Shown here: in pieces, positions 35,723 to 44,711 of the stretch
How positions within the stretch are numbered: the first letter of the stretch is position 1
Layout of the letters: each line of letters opens with the position of its first letter
From: Marinobacter xestospongiae
Lineage (GTDB): Bacteria; Pseudomonadota; Gammaproteobacteria; Pseudomonadales; Oleiphilaceae
Length of the DNA stretch: 64,000 bases
Direction of reading: 5' to 3'
NCBI RefSeq assembly: GCF_023156385.1
Contig: NZ_JAKZAK010000027.1
Span: forward strand, 1 to 64,000
Notes under the pieces: generated by a model
What the model was told of the DNA's origin: nothing
Database searches by the model: none
What the model saw: the letters and a program-made list of their open reading frames with translations, nothing else
Made by a program: the position numbers and the translations under genes

Positions 35723-36520
35723 ATGACAGTGGCGCTCAACTATCGGGTCAGTGGCGAAGGCGAACCGCTGATCCTGCTGCACGGGCTGTTTGGCTCACTG
35801 GAGAATCTGGGCGGCGTGGCCCAGCGGCTGCAGGATGAATACCAGATCCACGCTCTGGATCACCGCAACCACGGCCGTTCTCCTCACACCGATCAGATGG
35901 ACTACCCGGCCATGGCAGCGGACATTCTGGCCTACATGGACCAGGCCGGCCTGGAGCGGGCCTCACTGCTGGGCCACTCCATGGGCGGCAAGGCGGCGAT
36001 GCAGGTGGCGCTGAGCGCGCCGGAACGGGTGGAACGTCTGATCGTTGCGGACATTGCTCCGGTGAGTTACCCGCCCCATCACGACGTGATTCTGGAAGGG
36101 ATGACCGGGCTCGACCTGGCGAGTCTGGCGTCGCGCCAGGATGCCGACCGGGCGCTGGCCCGTTACGTCGAGACGCCTGCCGTTCGCCAGTTCCTGCTGA
36201 AGAACCTGCAGCGGGTGCCGGAGGAGGAGCGCACCGAAGCCGCCCCGGCGGCTTTCCGCTGGCGCATCAACCTGCCGGTGATCGAGGCCAGCTACAACAA
36301 CCTGGCTGCTGCGCCGGAAGGGGAGGGGCCGTTCACCGGGCCGGTGCTGTTTCTCAAGGGCAGCGAGTCCGCCTACATCCAGGATAAGCATCGCGAGGCG
36401 GTGATGTCACTGTTCCCGAAAGCCCAGTTGCGCATCATCAGCGGTACCGACCACTGGTTGCATGCCGAGAAGCCGGACACCTTCGCCGCCCTGTGCCGCC
36501 AGTTTCTGGCGGAGCAGTGA
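35723..36520 (+). CDS. Alpha/beta hydrolase, YbfF-type esterase
   Basis: 265 residues. Oxyanion-hole region LILLHGLFGS, the family's DHRNHGRS, nucleophile elbow GHSMGGKAAM (Ser about residue 85), acid residue region FLKGSESAYI and catalytic His in SGTDHWLHAEKP. Best match is the YbfF short-chain acyl-CoA/ester hydrolase group. ATG 35723 is preferred over 35717 because GGAG is at a proper eight-base distance. Natural substrate unknown. Confidence 0.85.
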   Translation: MTVALNYRVSGEGEPLILLHGLFGSLENLGGVAQRLQDEYQIHALDHRNHGRSPHTDQMDYPAMAADILAYMDQAGLERASLLGHSMGGKAAMQVALSAPERVERLIVADIAPVSYPPHHDVILEGMTGLDLASLASRQDADRALARYVETPAVRQFLLKNLQRVPEEERTEAAPAAFRWRINLPVIEASYNNLAAAPEGEGPFTGPVLFLKGSESAYIQDKHREAVMSLFPKAQLRIISGTDHWLHAEKPDTFAALCRQFLAEQ

Positions 36521-36639
36521 TTGCGGGCCAACATCGATGCCGCTGGACAGCCGGATGGCGTTGGCGCCAAGACCATCGTCAGGGTTTGCTATGGTAGGTA
36601 CGTGCTGAGGGCTAACTCGAACACAACTGGAAGGATTCT

Positions 36640-37728
36640 ATGAGGTGGTTGCTGGCAAGTCTGTTGCTGTTTTTTGTGGTTCTGGGGGGATTCCTGCTGT
36701 CGCCATCGCCGGTGGACAGCAAGGCCTGGCAGGCGCCGCCGCCGCCAGCGCTGACCGATGCCCTGGCACCAAACCAGAAACTGCGGCTGGCGGAGCTGCT
36801 GGCCCGGGGCCAGGTGTACGGCCCGGAAGACACCGCCGAGGATGATCAGGGCCGTCTTTACGCCGGTACCCAGGATGGGAGGATTGTAAGGATCTGGCCG
36901 GATGGCCGGGTGGAAACCTGGCTTGAGACCGACGGTCGCCCTCTGGGCATGGTGTTCGATGCCGCCGGCAACCTGATTGTTGCTGATGCTTGGCAGGGCC
37001 TGCTGCAGGTGTCGCCGGAGGCCAAGGTCACGGTGCTGACCAGGGAAGCCGAAGGCTTGCCGTTCCGCTTTACCGACGATGTCGACATCGCGCCCGATGG
37101 CCGAATCTACTTCACCGACGCCAGCTCCCGTTTCCACCAGCCGGACTACAAGCTGGATCTGCTGGAGATGCGTCCCCACGGCCGTCTGTTGCGGTACGAT
37201 CCGCAAACCCGCAAGACCGAAGTGCTGCTGCAGAACCTGCATTTTGCCAACGGCGTTGCGGTGTCCCCTGATGGCACATACGTGCTGGTCAACGAAACCT
37301 GGAAGTACCGCATTCTCAAGTACTGGATTGCCGGTCGCGACGCCGGCCAGGCGGAGATTTTTGCCGACAACCTGCCGGGGTTTCCGGACAACCTGGCGGT
37401 GGACGAGGTCGGGCGTTACTGGGTGGCGTTTCCCTCCCTGCGCAATGGCCAGATCGACATGATGCACAGCCTGCCCTGGCTCAAGGATCTGGTGGCGAAA
37501 CTGCCCGATGGTCTGCAGCCCAAACCGGAGCCCTACGGCCTGGTGGTGGCGCTGGATGAGCAGGGCAGGGTGATTACCAGCCTGCACGACCCCAAGGGCA
37601 CCCACCTGCAGGAAATCACCTCGGTCAATCCCAGCAACGGTTACCTATACTTTGGTTCACTTCACAATGACCGCATCGGTCGGCTAGCGTTGCGCTCCGT
37701 GCCTGGATTGGGAGAGTTCGGCAAATGA
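36640..37728 (+). CDS. SMP-30/strictosidine-synthase-like six-bladed beta-propeller protein
   Basis: 362 residues. An N-terminal helix (WLLASLLLFFVVLGGFLL) makes it membrane-anchored or secreted. Propeller blades carry GPEDTAEDDQGRLYAGTQDGRI, RPLGMVFDAAGNLIVADAWQGL, RFTDDVDIAPDGRIYFTDASS and FANGVAVSPDGTYVLVNET, as in strictosidine-synthase-like proteins and lactonases. Bacterial members are probably calcium-dependent hydrolases of unknown substrate. Its stop overlaps the start of the thioesterase gene by four bases, so the two are coupled. Confidence 0.8.
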   Translation: MRWLLASLLLFFVVLGGFLLSPSPVDSKAWQAPPPPALTDALAPNQKLRLAELLARGQVYGPEDTAEDDQGRLYAGTQDGRIVRIWPDGRVETWLETDGRPLGMVFDAAGNLIVADAWQGLLQVSPEAKVTVLTREAEGLPFRFTDDVDIAPDGRIYFTDASSRFHQPDYKLDLLEMRPHGRLLRYDPQTRKTEVLLQNLHFANGVAVSPDGTYVLVNETWKYRILKYWIAGRDAGQAEIFADNLPGFPDNLAVDEVGRYWVAFPSLRNGQIDMMHSLPWLKDLVAKLPDGLQPKPEPYGLVVALDEQGRVITSLHDPKGTHLQEITSVNPSNGYLYFGSLHNDRIGRLALRSVPGLGEFGK

Positions 37729-38201
37729 CAGCAACGGCGGCCATCGACTGGGACCTGGCCACCCCCTTTATCCTCGAGATCGACGTCACCGACGCCGACA
37801 CCGACCGCCTGGGTCATGCCAACAACGTGGTCTACGTGCGCTGGCTGGAAGACATCAGCTGGGCCCACATCGAAAGCCTGGGGATGACCTGGGATCGCCA
37901 TGAGGCCACCGGTAAGGCGATGGCCATTACCCGCACCGAGATCGACTACCTGGCGGCGGCCAACGCCGGTGACCGTCTGCTGATGGGCACCTGGCTGACC
38001 GCCTTTGACGGCCGTTTCCGCTCTGCCCGGCAATTCCAGCTGGTACGTCCGGGCGATGGCAAGACGCTGATGCGGGCGCTATCGACCCACGCCTGTGTCG
38101 ACCTGCGCAGCCAGCGGCCCACCCGGGTGCCGAAGGAATACGGCGACATCCTGGTCAGCGCACTGACCGAGGGTGGCCAGGGCCTGGTCATAAGCAACTG
38201 A
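37725..38201 (+). CDS. Acyl-CoA thioesterase, 4-hydroxybenzoyl-CoA thioesterase-like
   Basis: 158 residues, one hotdog domain. The key motif is DTDRLGHANNVVYVRWLEDISWAHIESLG, where the early Asp is the catalytic residue of this subfamily. An MAITRTEIDYLAAANAGDRLLMGTWL strand follows. ATG overlaps the propeller gene stop (ATGA). Acyl substrate not predictable. Confidence 0.85.
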   Translation: MTATAAIDWDLATPFILEIDVTDADTDRLGHANNVVYVRWLEDISWAHIESLGMTWDRHEATGKAMAITRTEIDYLAAANAGDRLLMGTWLTAFDGRFRSARQFQLVRPGDGKTLMRALSTHACVDLRSQRPTRVPKEYGDILVSALTEGGQGLVISN

Positions 38202-38268
38202 CACGCTCCGGCCGGCTTCTGCTAGGCTGGAGAAAGAACCCCGTCCACTGCCGATCAGGAGAGCCGTC

Positions 38269-39252
38269 ATGGCCCACGATTCCCTGCCCCCAGAGGCCCG
38301 CGAGATGCAGCGCATCGTGTACCACCGGTTCGGTGAGGCCGATGAGCTGAGTCTGGAAACCGCGGCGGTTCCCCTGCCCGGTACAGGCCAGGTCTGCGTT
38401 CGTGTGGCCGGCGCCGGCCTCAATCCCATTGACTGGAAAACCCGCAAGGGGCTGGGTTTTGCCGCCCGCCAGATCGAGTCACACCTGCCCTGGACGCCCG
38501 GTTACGATATGGCCGGTGAGGTCATTGCCGTGGGCGATGACGTCACCACCCTGGCGCGGGGAGACCGGGTGATGGGGATGATTGGTTTTCCCGGCGACGG
38601 TGGCGGCTATGCCCAGTACGCCCTGGCCCGGGCCGATGAGCTGGCGATTGTGCCGGAGGAGCTGGATCTGGTCAGCGCTGGAGCGGTGCCGCTGGCGGCG
38701 CTGACTGCCTGGCAGGGACTGTTTGAAGTGGCGGAACTGGAGCCGGAGCAGAAGGTGCTGATTCACGCCGGTGCCGGCGGTGTTGGTCACTTTGCGGTGC
38801 AGTTCGCGCTGGAGCGGGGGGCGCATGTGATCGCCACTGCTTCGGCTGCCAACCGGGATTTCCTCAACGCCCTCGGGGTTCATGAGGTGATCGATTACGC
38901 CACCATGGATTTCGTGGACGAGTGCTATGGCCTCGACGTGGTGCTGGATCTGGTGGGTGGCGACATCGGCCGGCGTTCCCTGCACACCCTCAGTGAGCAC
39001 GGGGTGCTGGTCACTATTCCCACCGTCACCGCTGACGAGATCATTTCCAGTGCCGAAGCCATGGGCCTGAAGGCCCACGGTATGACGGTCAGGCCAGAGG
39101 TGTTCCACCTGGAAGAAATCGCCGAACTGATCGAGGACGGCGATGTCCGGGTCCACGTCGAGCGGGTGTTCCCGCTAGCGGAGGCCGGGGCCGCCCAGCA
39201 ACAGCTGGAACGTGGCCACGGCCGTGGCAAGCTGGTGCTGGACTGCCGCTGA
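38269..39252 (+). CDS. Zinc-independent quinone oxidoreductase-like MDR protein
   Basis: 327 residues. Medium-chain reductase pattern without the zinc cysteines: GAGLNPIDWKTRKGLG, GYDMAGEVIAVGDDV, NADP(H) loop HAGAGGVGHFAVQFAL and VVLDLVGGDIGRRSL. It reduces quinones or enones with NADPH. Ribosome site AGGAGA is eight bases upstream. A small hairpin (GCCGC/GCGGC) encloses the stop codon. It is convergent with the antiporter gene. Confidence 0.85.
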   Translation: MAHDSLPPEAREMQRIVYHRFGEADELSLETAAVPLPGTGQVCVRVAGAGLNPIDWKTRKGLGFAARQIESHLPWTPGYDMAGEVIAVGDDVTTLARGDRVMGMIGFPGDGGGYAQYALARADELAIVPEELDLVSAGAVPLAALTAWQGLFEVAELEPEQKVLIHAGAGGVGHFAVQFALERGAHVIATASAANRDFLNALGVHEVIDYATMDFVDECYGLDVVLDLVGGDIGRRSLHTLSEHGVLVTIPTVTADEIISSAEAMGLKAHGMTVRPEVFHLEEIAELIEDGDVRVHVERVFPLAEAGAAQQQLERGHGRGKLVLDCR

Positions 39253-39289
39253 GCGGCGCAGACAGTCAGCGGATCAATCGAGCCGGAGG

Positions 39290-41128
39290 TTAGACGGTGG
39301 ACTCGCTGTCGACGTCTTTCTCCTTGCGCTCCTTGGGCGGTTGCGGCGGGATCAGGCTGATCAGGGTCCAGTCCTTGCCGGGCTTCTTCTCCAGCGCGCC
39401 GGTGACCGGCTGGATACGGCCGCGGTTGTCGATCACGAACAGCAGCAGGGCCTGACGTTCGTACTGGGCCTCGAAGTCGTCGTAACTGAATGCCTCGCTC
39501 AGCTGGGTGGTTTTCACCACATAGCCCTGGCTGGCCAGACTGGCCAGCTTGGCGTAGCTCACCCCGCCAAACAGTCCCCGGGTCCGCTGCACTTTCTCGG
39601 CGGTCTGGTGCCGGGCGGCCTGCTGGTCCTGGTCGCCTTCCGACAGGCTGAACACGCTGTTCTTGCCGAACCAGTCGAGGAAGTGGTAGGTCGCCTGGGT
39701 GTTCAGCTGCTTGTAGGGCGAGATCACCAGCAGGTTGCCCAGACCGGTGAAGTCCAGGTGGGTGGTGGCGTGTTCCGACACCGGGTTGCCGAAGTAGACC
39801 TGTAGGTTGTCCATACGGGCCTGGCGGACGTTCTCCCAGTTGGTGTCGGTGAGGGTGACCGGCACCTCGTGTTTCTGCAGGGCGGCGGCGATCTTGCGGG
39901 CCATCTGGTTGGCGCCGATGATCAGGTAACCGTAATCCGCCGGCTCCGCCACCTTCAGCAATCGCGCGATGGGGCGGGCGGTGAGGCTTTGCAGGGTGAC
40001 GGTGGTGATGATCAGCATGAACACCAGTGGCACCAGGGCGCCGGCGCTCTCGTAGCCGAGCTTCTGCAGCTGGTAGGCGAACAGCGCCGACACCGCGGCG
40101 GCCACGATGCCACGGGGCGCCACCCAGCTCAGGAACAGTTTTTCCCGCCAGTTCAGGGTGGTGCCAATGGCCGCCAGGAACACGCTGGCCGGCCGCGCCA
40201 GCAGGATCAGCGCCGCCAGCACAATCACCATATCCCAGCCCAGGGCCGCCATGGCGTCGAACTCCACCCGCGCCGCCAGAATGATGAACAGCCCGGAAAT
40301 CAGCAACACGCTGAGGGATTCCTTGAATTCCAGGATGCTGTCGATGGGCACCTGCTTCATGTTGGCCATCCAGATACCCATCACGGTGACCGTCAGCAGA
40401 CCGGACTCATGAGCCAGCTCGTTGGACAGGGCATAGACCCCCAGCATGAAGGTCAGGGTGCCGGCGTTGTGAAGGTACTGTGGCAGTAGGTGGCGGCGCA
40501 GGGCGATGCCGTTGAGGTAACCGGCCACCGCACCGATCAGGAAGCCCACCGCCAGGGTCTTGGCAAAAATGAACAGGGAGTGGCCAAAGACGTTGCCCTG
40601 GCCCCAGGACACGATGCCCTCGAACACCAGTACCGCCAGCAGTGCCCCCACCGGATCAATGATGATGCCTTCCCAGCGCAGGATGTTGGCCAGCTTGGCG
40701 GTCGGTCGCACGGACCTCAGCAGCGGCACGATCACCGTCGGGCCGGTGACAATGGAAATGGCGCCAAACAGCAGTGCAACCTCCCAGGACACCTCCAGCG
40801 CCCAGCGGGCGGCGAGGGTGCCGATCAGGCAGGTGACCGCCGAGCCCACCGGGATCAGGTTGCGGACCATCTTGCCGTGGTCGCGGATCTCCTGGTAACG
40901 CAGCGTCAGGCTGCCCTCGAACAGGATCACCGCCACCGCCAGCGAGATCACCGGAAACAGCAGGTCACCAAACAGCGGTTGCGGGTCCAGCCAGCCCAGC
41001 ACCGGCCCGGCGGCCAGGCCACCGGCCAGCAGGAACAGAATGGCGGGCATCCGTACCCGCCAGGCCAGCCACTGGCAAAACAGTGAGAGAACGCCAATGC
41101 TGGCAAGAAGCATCACAATGCTCGGCAT
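39290..41128 (-). CDS. CPA1-type Na+(K+)/H+ antiporter with regulatory nucleotide-binding tail
   Basis: 612 residues. About 12 membrane helices over the first 390 residues, with the exchanger pattern FGAISIVTGPTVIVPLLRSVRP and DPVGALLAVLVFEGI holding the transport Asp. A C-terminal TrkA-N-like Rossmann domain (YLIIGANQMARKIAAAL) and a charged tail follow. It exchanges sodium or potassium for protons to control pH and salt. This fused form is typical of the NhaP-like group in marine bacteria. tcdA lies 45 bases upstream on the same strand. Confidence 0.88.
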   Translation of the reverse strand: MPSIVMLLASIGVLSLFCQWLAWRVRMPAILFLLAGGLAAGPVLGWLDPQPLFGDLLFPVISLAVAVILFEGSLTLRYQEIRDHGKMVRNLIPVGSAVTCLIGTLAARWALEVSWEVALLFGAISIVTGPTVIVPLLRSVRPTAKLANILRWEGIIIDPVGALLAVLVFEGIVSWGQGNVFGHSLFIFAKTLAVGFLIGAVAGYLNGIALRRHLLPQYLHNAGTLTFMLGVYALSNELAHESGLLTVTVMGIWMANMKQVPIDSILEFKESLSVLLISGLFIILAARVEFDAMAALGWDMVIVLAALILLARPASVFLAAIGTTLNWREKLFLSWVAPRGIVAAAVSALFAYQLQKLGYESAGALVPLVFMLIITTVTLQSLTARPIARLLKVAEPADYGYLIIGANQMARKIAAALQKHEVPVTLTDTNWENVRQARMDNLQVYFGNPVSEHATTHLDFTGLGNLLVISPYKQLNTQATYHFLDWFGKNSVFSLSEGDQDQQAARHQTAEKVQRTRGLFGGVSYAKLASLASQGYVVKTTQLSEAFSYDDFEAQYERQALLLFVIDNRGRIQPVTGALEKKPGKDWTLISLIPPQPPKERKEKDVDSESTV

Positions 41129-41173
41129 AGAGAGATCAGTCCGTGTCCGTTGGATGGGGTGATTCGGGGCGAA

Positions 41174-42007
41174 TCAGAGGCTCTTTGTACTATCGTCAAG
41201 CTGGGCCCGCCTTGCAATGCGATTGAGCAGGCGGGAGGCGGCCACAAAGCCGAAGGTGGCGGTCACCGGGCTGGCGGCGCCAAAGCCGGTGGCGCAGTCG
41301 AGGCGCACCGGGCCGTCGGTATCGGGCTTCTGCAGGCAGACCTCGCCATCGGCCGCCGGGTAGGTGAGCTGTTCCAGCGAATACACCGCCTCAATGCCGA
41401 AGCGACGCTTGGGATTGCGGGAAAACCCATACTCCCGTCGCAGCATGTTGCGCACCTTGGCCAGCAGCGGGTCCTGGGTGGTGCGGCTGAGGTCGGCCAC
41501 CTGGATCTGGGTCGGGTCCATCTGGCCGCCCGCGCCGCCGGCGCACACCAGCGGGATCTTGCGACGTTTGCAGTGGGCGATCAGCGCGGCCTTGGCCTTG
41601 ACGCTGTCGATGGCGTCGATCACACCGGTGAGGTCGTCCCCCAGCAGGTCCGCTACATTCTTCGGCGTCAGGAAACCGAAATGGGGCTCAATGCGGGCGT
41701 GGGGATTGATCGCCCGCAGCCGTTCCGCCAGGGCGTCGGTCTTGGTTCGACCGTACTGGCCGGTGAGGGCGTGGGACTGGCGGTTGGTGTTGGAGACACA
41801 GATGTCGTCCATGTCGATCAGGGTGATGGTGCCAACGCCGCTGCGGGCAATGGCCTCCGCTGCCCAGGACCCAACCCCGCCGAGTCCGACGATGACCAGG
41901 TGCGCCTGGCGAAAGGCCGCCAGTGCCCGGCGGCCATAGAGCCGTTCAATACCGCCGAAGCGGTGCTGGAAATCGGCGTCTGCGGTGGAAAGCGTGTTCT
42001 CAGCCAT
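41174..42007 (-). CDS. tcdA: tRNA threonylcarbamoyladenosine dehydratase TcdA
   Basis: ATP-dependent cyclisation of t6A37 to ct6A in tRNAs. 277 residues of E1/ThiF fold: FQHRFGGIERLYG, nucleotide loop VIVGLGGVGSWAAEAIARSG, IDMDDICVSNTNRQ and the conserved VIDAIDSVKAKAALI. The adenylation-site residues are intact. ATG 42007 begins the conserved N-terminus; the 29 extra upstream codons are not conserved-looking. It follows the last alginate gene by 77 bases but is functionally unrelated to it. Confidence 0.92.
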   Translation of the reverse strand: MAENTLSTADADFQHRFGGIERLYGRRALAAFRQAHLVIVGLGGVGSWAAEAIARSGVGTITLIDMDDICVSNTNRQSHALTGQYGRTKTDALAERLRAINPHARIEPHFGFLTPKNVADLLGDDLTGVIDAIDSVKAKAALIAHCKRRKIPLVCAGGAGGQMDPTQIQVADLSRTTQDPLLAKVRNMLRREYGFSRNPKRRFGIEAVYSLEQLTYPAADGEVCLQKPDTDGPVRLDCATGFGAASPVTATFGFVAASRLLNRIARRAQLDDSTKSL

Positions 42008-42084
42008 GTGTTGTGAATCGGTGGCCGCAATGGAGCGCAGAGTGTACCTGATGGCGGCGGCCGGCTCCATGGGGCCGACGTCGT

Positions 42085-43605
42085 CTACGGACAACCCCTA
42101 CGCCCGGTGGCCTGGAATCGGGGCCGGTTGTGTTCGTCCGCGCGGATATCCACCGGACAGCCGTGACGGAACAGTTGCTGGGCCAGTTCGCTCTGCAGCG
42201 GTGCCAGATAGCCCTGCAGCCAGTCGTACTCAATGGTCGCCAGTTCAAGTTGGTTGTCCGCCATCGCCAGCCGGGCCAGCGCGGCGCCGGTCAGCATGGC
42301 CTGGTCGCTGCGGCCGATGTGGTTACGCCAGAGCAGCAGCTCCACCTCGCCCGCCGGCTGGCGGGCGTCTACCCGCAGGGCCGGCCGCCGGTTGTGGCGA
42401 AAACGGTTGCCGGTCAGCGTGGCCTGGATTGGCCCCTGTAGTTGCACGCCGCTGAGCTGATTGCCCGCGACCACCGAATCTGCCAGTCGCAGGCGGGCAG
42501 GGCCGTTGGCGGAGAGTGCCAGGCCGTGGCTGCCGCTGTGGCCGATGACCGATCGCAGCAGGGTCAGCTCGCCGCTGAAGCCGGGGGATTCCAGGGCCGA
42601 CTTGTGGGCGCCGGCAAACAGGGTGTCGGTAACCCGGAGCCGGCTGTCGCCCTGGACACGCAGGCTGCTGTTGAGCCGGGTGTCGCGAAACTCGCTGGTG
42701 CGCACCCGCAGACGGCTGTCGATGGCATCAATGCCGTAGTGACGGTTGCGGTGGAATTCGCTGTCGCTGATCCAGGCTTCGCCCTGGCGTAGCTCTAGCC
42801 CGCTGCTGAGGTTGTCAAAGCGGCTGTGACGAGCCACCAGCCGTGCCGGTGGCAGATTGGCCGACTGGGCCTGGCTGCGGGCGAGGGTCAGGCCCCGGCT
42901 GAGATGGGCGTCATAGCCCAGCCGGTCGAGCACGGCGCCGTCGAGCCAGGTGCGGCTGCCGGCCCAGCCGGTGATGAACGGCCGGTACTGGGCGATGCGG
43001 GCGCGGGGACGCTGGCCCTGCCAGACCGTGACGGTGGCGTCCTGAACGGTGAGGTCGCCGCGGTTGATGATGGCGGCCCCGGCGTAGATGTCGAGATAAA
43101 GGGTGGTGTCCTGGACGATCAGGCCGGCATCGACGCCGATCACCACCGGGTAGCTGAGCAGGTAGCCATCCTTGTGGGGGCGCAGTACTCGCGAATCACC
43201 CAGCTGCCGCTGCAGGGTGGCCAGGTCGACGTCGCCACCACGCAGGTGAACCCCCCGTGGATGCTGCTGCTGGTAGTTGGCGATGACCGCGAACAGGCCA
43301 TTGTGGGTAAACGGCTCGAACGGCCAGCTGCCCTGTTCGGAAGAAAACAGCGGTGCGATGGTGGCCTGGCCGCGGGATGACCGGCTTCGGGGCTGGGGTG
43401 GTTCGGGCCAGTTGACCGGGCTGTCGGTATTGGTGCTGAGGGCGGCGATATCCGCCATCAGGTCGGCGTGGCCGCTGCCGGGGGCGAGTAGCAGCGCCAG
43501 CAGCGCGCTGGCCAGGGTCGCGCGAAGGCCCTGGCTGGCCTGCCGGCCTGTGATCCTGTTTTGGCGCATGCCGGTCCGCCGGCCAATGGCTTTCCACCAC
43601 CTCAT
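42085..43605 (-). CDS. AlgG-like periplasmic right-handed beta-helix protein lacking the DPHD catalytic motif
   Basis: 506 residues, signal peptide (SALLALLLAPGSGHA) followed by a carbohydrate-binding/sugar-hydrolase-type parallel beta-helix. Alignment from memory with Pseudomonas AlgG is clear over the middle: RGGDVDLATLQRQL, YRPFITGWAGSRTWLDG, RLGYDAHLSRGL. In AlgG the mannuronan C5-epimerase site is YGIDPHDRS; here the aligned stretch is HYGIDAIDSR, so Pro and the catalytic His are replaced by Ala and Ile. Epimerisation is therefore doubtful. A scaffold role in the export complex or a different activity is possible. ATG overlaps the algL stop (ATGA). Last gene of the cluster. Confidence 0.75.
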   Translation of the reverse strand: MRWWKAIGRRTGMRQNRITGRQASQGLRATLASALLALLLAPGSGHADLMADIAALSTNTDSPVNWPEPPQPRSRSSRGQATIAPLFSSEQGSWPFEPFTHNGLFAVIANYQQQHPRGVHLRGGDVDLATLQRQLGDSRVLRPHKDGYLLSYPVVIGVDAGLIVQDTTLYLDIYAGAAIINRGDLTVQDATVTVWQGQRPRARIAQYRPFITGWAGSRTWLDGAVLDRLGYDAHLSRGLTLARSQAQSANLPPARLVARHSRFDNLSSGLELRQGEAWISDSEFHRNRHYGIDAIDSRLRVRTSEFRDTRLNSSLRVQGDSRLRVTDTLFAGAHKSALESPGFSGELTLLRSVIGHSGSHGLALSANGPARLRLADSVVAGNQLSGVQLQGPIQATLTGNRFRHNRRPALRVDARQPAGEVELLLWRNHIGRSDQAMLTGAALARLAMADNQLELATIEYDWLQGYLAPLQSELAQQLFRHGCPVDIRADEHNRPRFQATGRRGCP

Positions 43606-44711
43606 GGCTGAGGCCCCAGGCTGGCGGCGGGATACAGCGGGGCCAGCCGGCCACCGGCCTGGCTGTAGCCGTCGACGTTGCCGGCCTTGCGCTGGTACAG
43701 GGTCCACGCCACCGAGGGGCGGGGGTCGAGATCCAGCAGCGGCAGCAGCCAGGCAAACTTGTAGTCGGGCACCGGCTCCTGTTCCTGCGCCAGCACCGGC
43801 GGCAGGCGGGTGGGGGACAGTTCGGCGGCCACCACAAACCGCACCAGTGAGCGCAGGCGCTGGCGTTGATCGGCGGACATCGCATGGCCGTTGGCGGCAG
43901 CGTGCCGGGCCAGCAGCGCCAGGGGGTTGAGGGCGTAGTTGAGGTAGTTGGTGGCGAGGTGGGCGCGGGCCACCTCGTTGGGCAGCCAGCCCAGCTGGCC
44001 ACTGTCGTCCTGCTCAATCTGGCTCAGCGCCCGGTCAAAGATCCGGTAGCCCAGTTCACCGAAGGCCGGTTGCTCCAGGGCCATGGCGGTCACCACCAGC
44101 GCCCAGCCGGCCCAATAGTCGTGGTTGTTGAAATAACGGAAGTCAGGATCAAGCCGGGGCGCATACTCCCGTTCCACCTGGGTGGCCAGGGCGGCGAGCC
44201 ACGCCCGTTCCGGGCCGGTGAGGCGGAATGGCTGGGCGTCGGTGCTCAGGCGCTGCAGCTTCCAGGCGGCGGTGGCGATGGCCGCCAGGCTCCACTTGCG
44301 CACCGCCACCCCGGTCTTGCTGGCGTCGGTGCTCAGCAGCGCGCCGGCGTCGGCCCAGCTACCCAGAGCGCCATGGAGACAGGCAAGGGCGCCGCGCCGG
44401 TGGCGGTCGCCGGTATGGCTGAGGTAATAGTCGGCAAAGCCCACCACCTGCTTGCTGTAGGCCTGGATCTGCGCCTTGATGGCTTCCGGTTCTGCCGCCA
44501 GCTCGGTTCTCAGGGTGGATTTGCTGGCATCGCTCTGGTCGTACTTGCTGGGCAGTTGCAGGTGGCCGGTGTAGGGCACCACCACCTCCCGCGGGCAGTC
44601 GGCGCTGACCGGCTGGGTGGGCACGCCCGCCGGCACCGCCTGTGCCGGCGCCTGGGGCAGTACCCACAAGCTGGTCAGTAGCAGGGCATTCAGGGTGCGG
44701 TTCAGCGACAT
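43602..44711 (-). CDS. algL: Periplasmic alginate lyase AlgL
   Basis: 369 residues with signal peptide (PQAPAQA). Family PL5 features: SKYDQSDASKSTL (lysine region), YFNNHDYWAGWAL with the Asn-Asn-His-x-Tyr active-site block, and LPNEVARAHLATNYLNYALNPL with catalytic Tyr. It cleaves mannuronate-rich polymer by beta-elimination and clears misdirected polymer from the periplasm. It overlaps algX by ten bases upstream and the algG-like gene by four downstream. Confidence 0.9.
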   Translation of the reverse strand: MSLNRTLNALLLTSLWVLPQAPAQAVPAGVPTQPVSADCPREVVVPYTGHLQLPSKYDQSDASKSTLRTELAAEPEAIKAQIQAYSKQVVGFADYYLSHTGDRHRRGALACLHGALGSWADAGALLSTDASKTGVAVRKWSLAAIATAAWKLQRLSTDAQPFRLTGPERAWLAALATQVEREYAPRLDPDFRYFNNHDYWAGWALVVTAMALEQPAFGELGYRIFDRALSQIEQDDSGQLGWLPNEVARAHLATNYLNYALNPLALLARHAAANGHAMSADQRQRLRSLVRFVVAAELSPTRLPPVLAQEQEPVPDYKFAWLLPLLDLDPRPSVAWTLYQRKAGNVDGYSQAGGRLAPLYPAASLGPQP

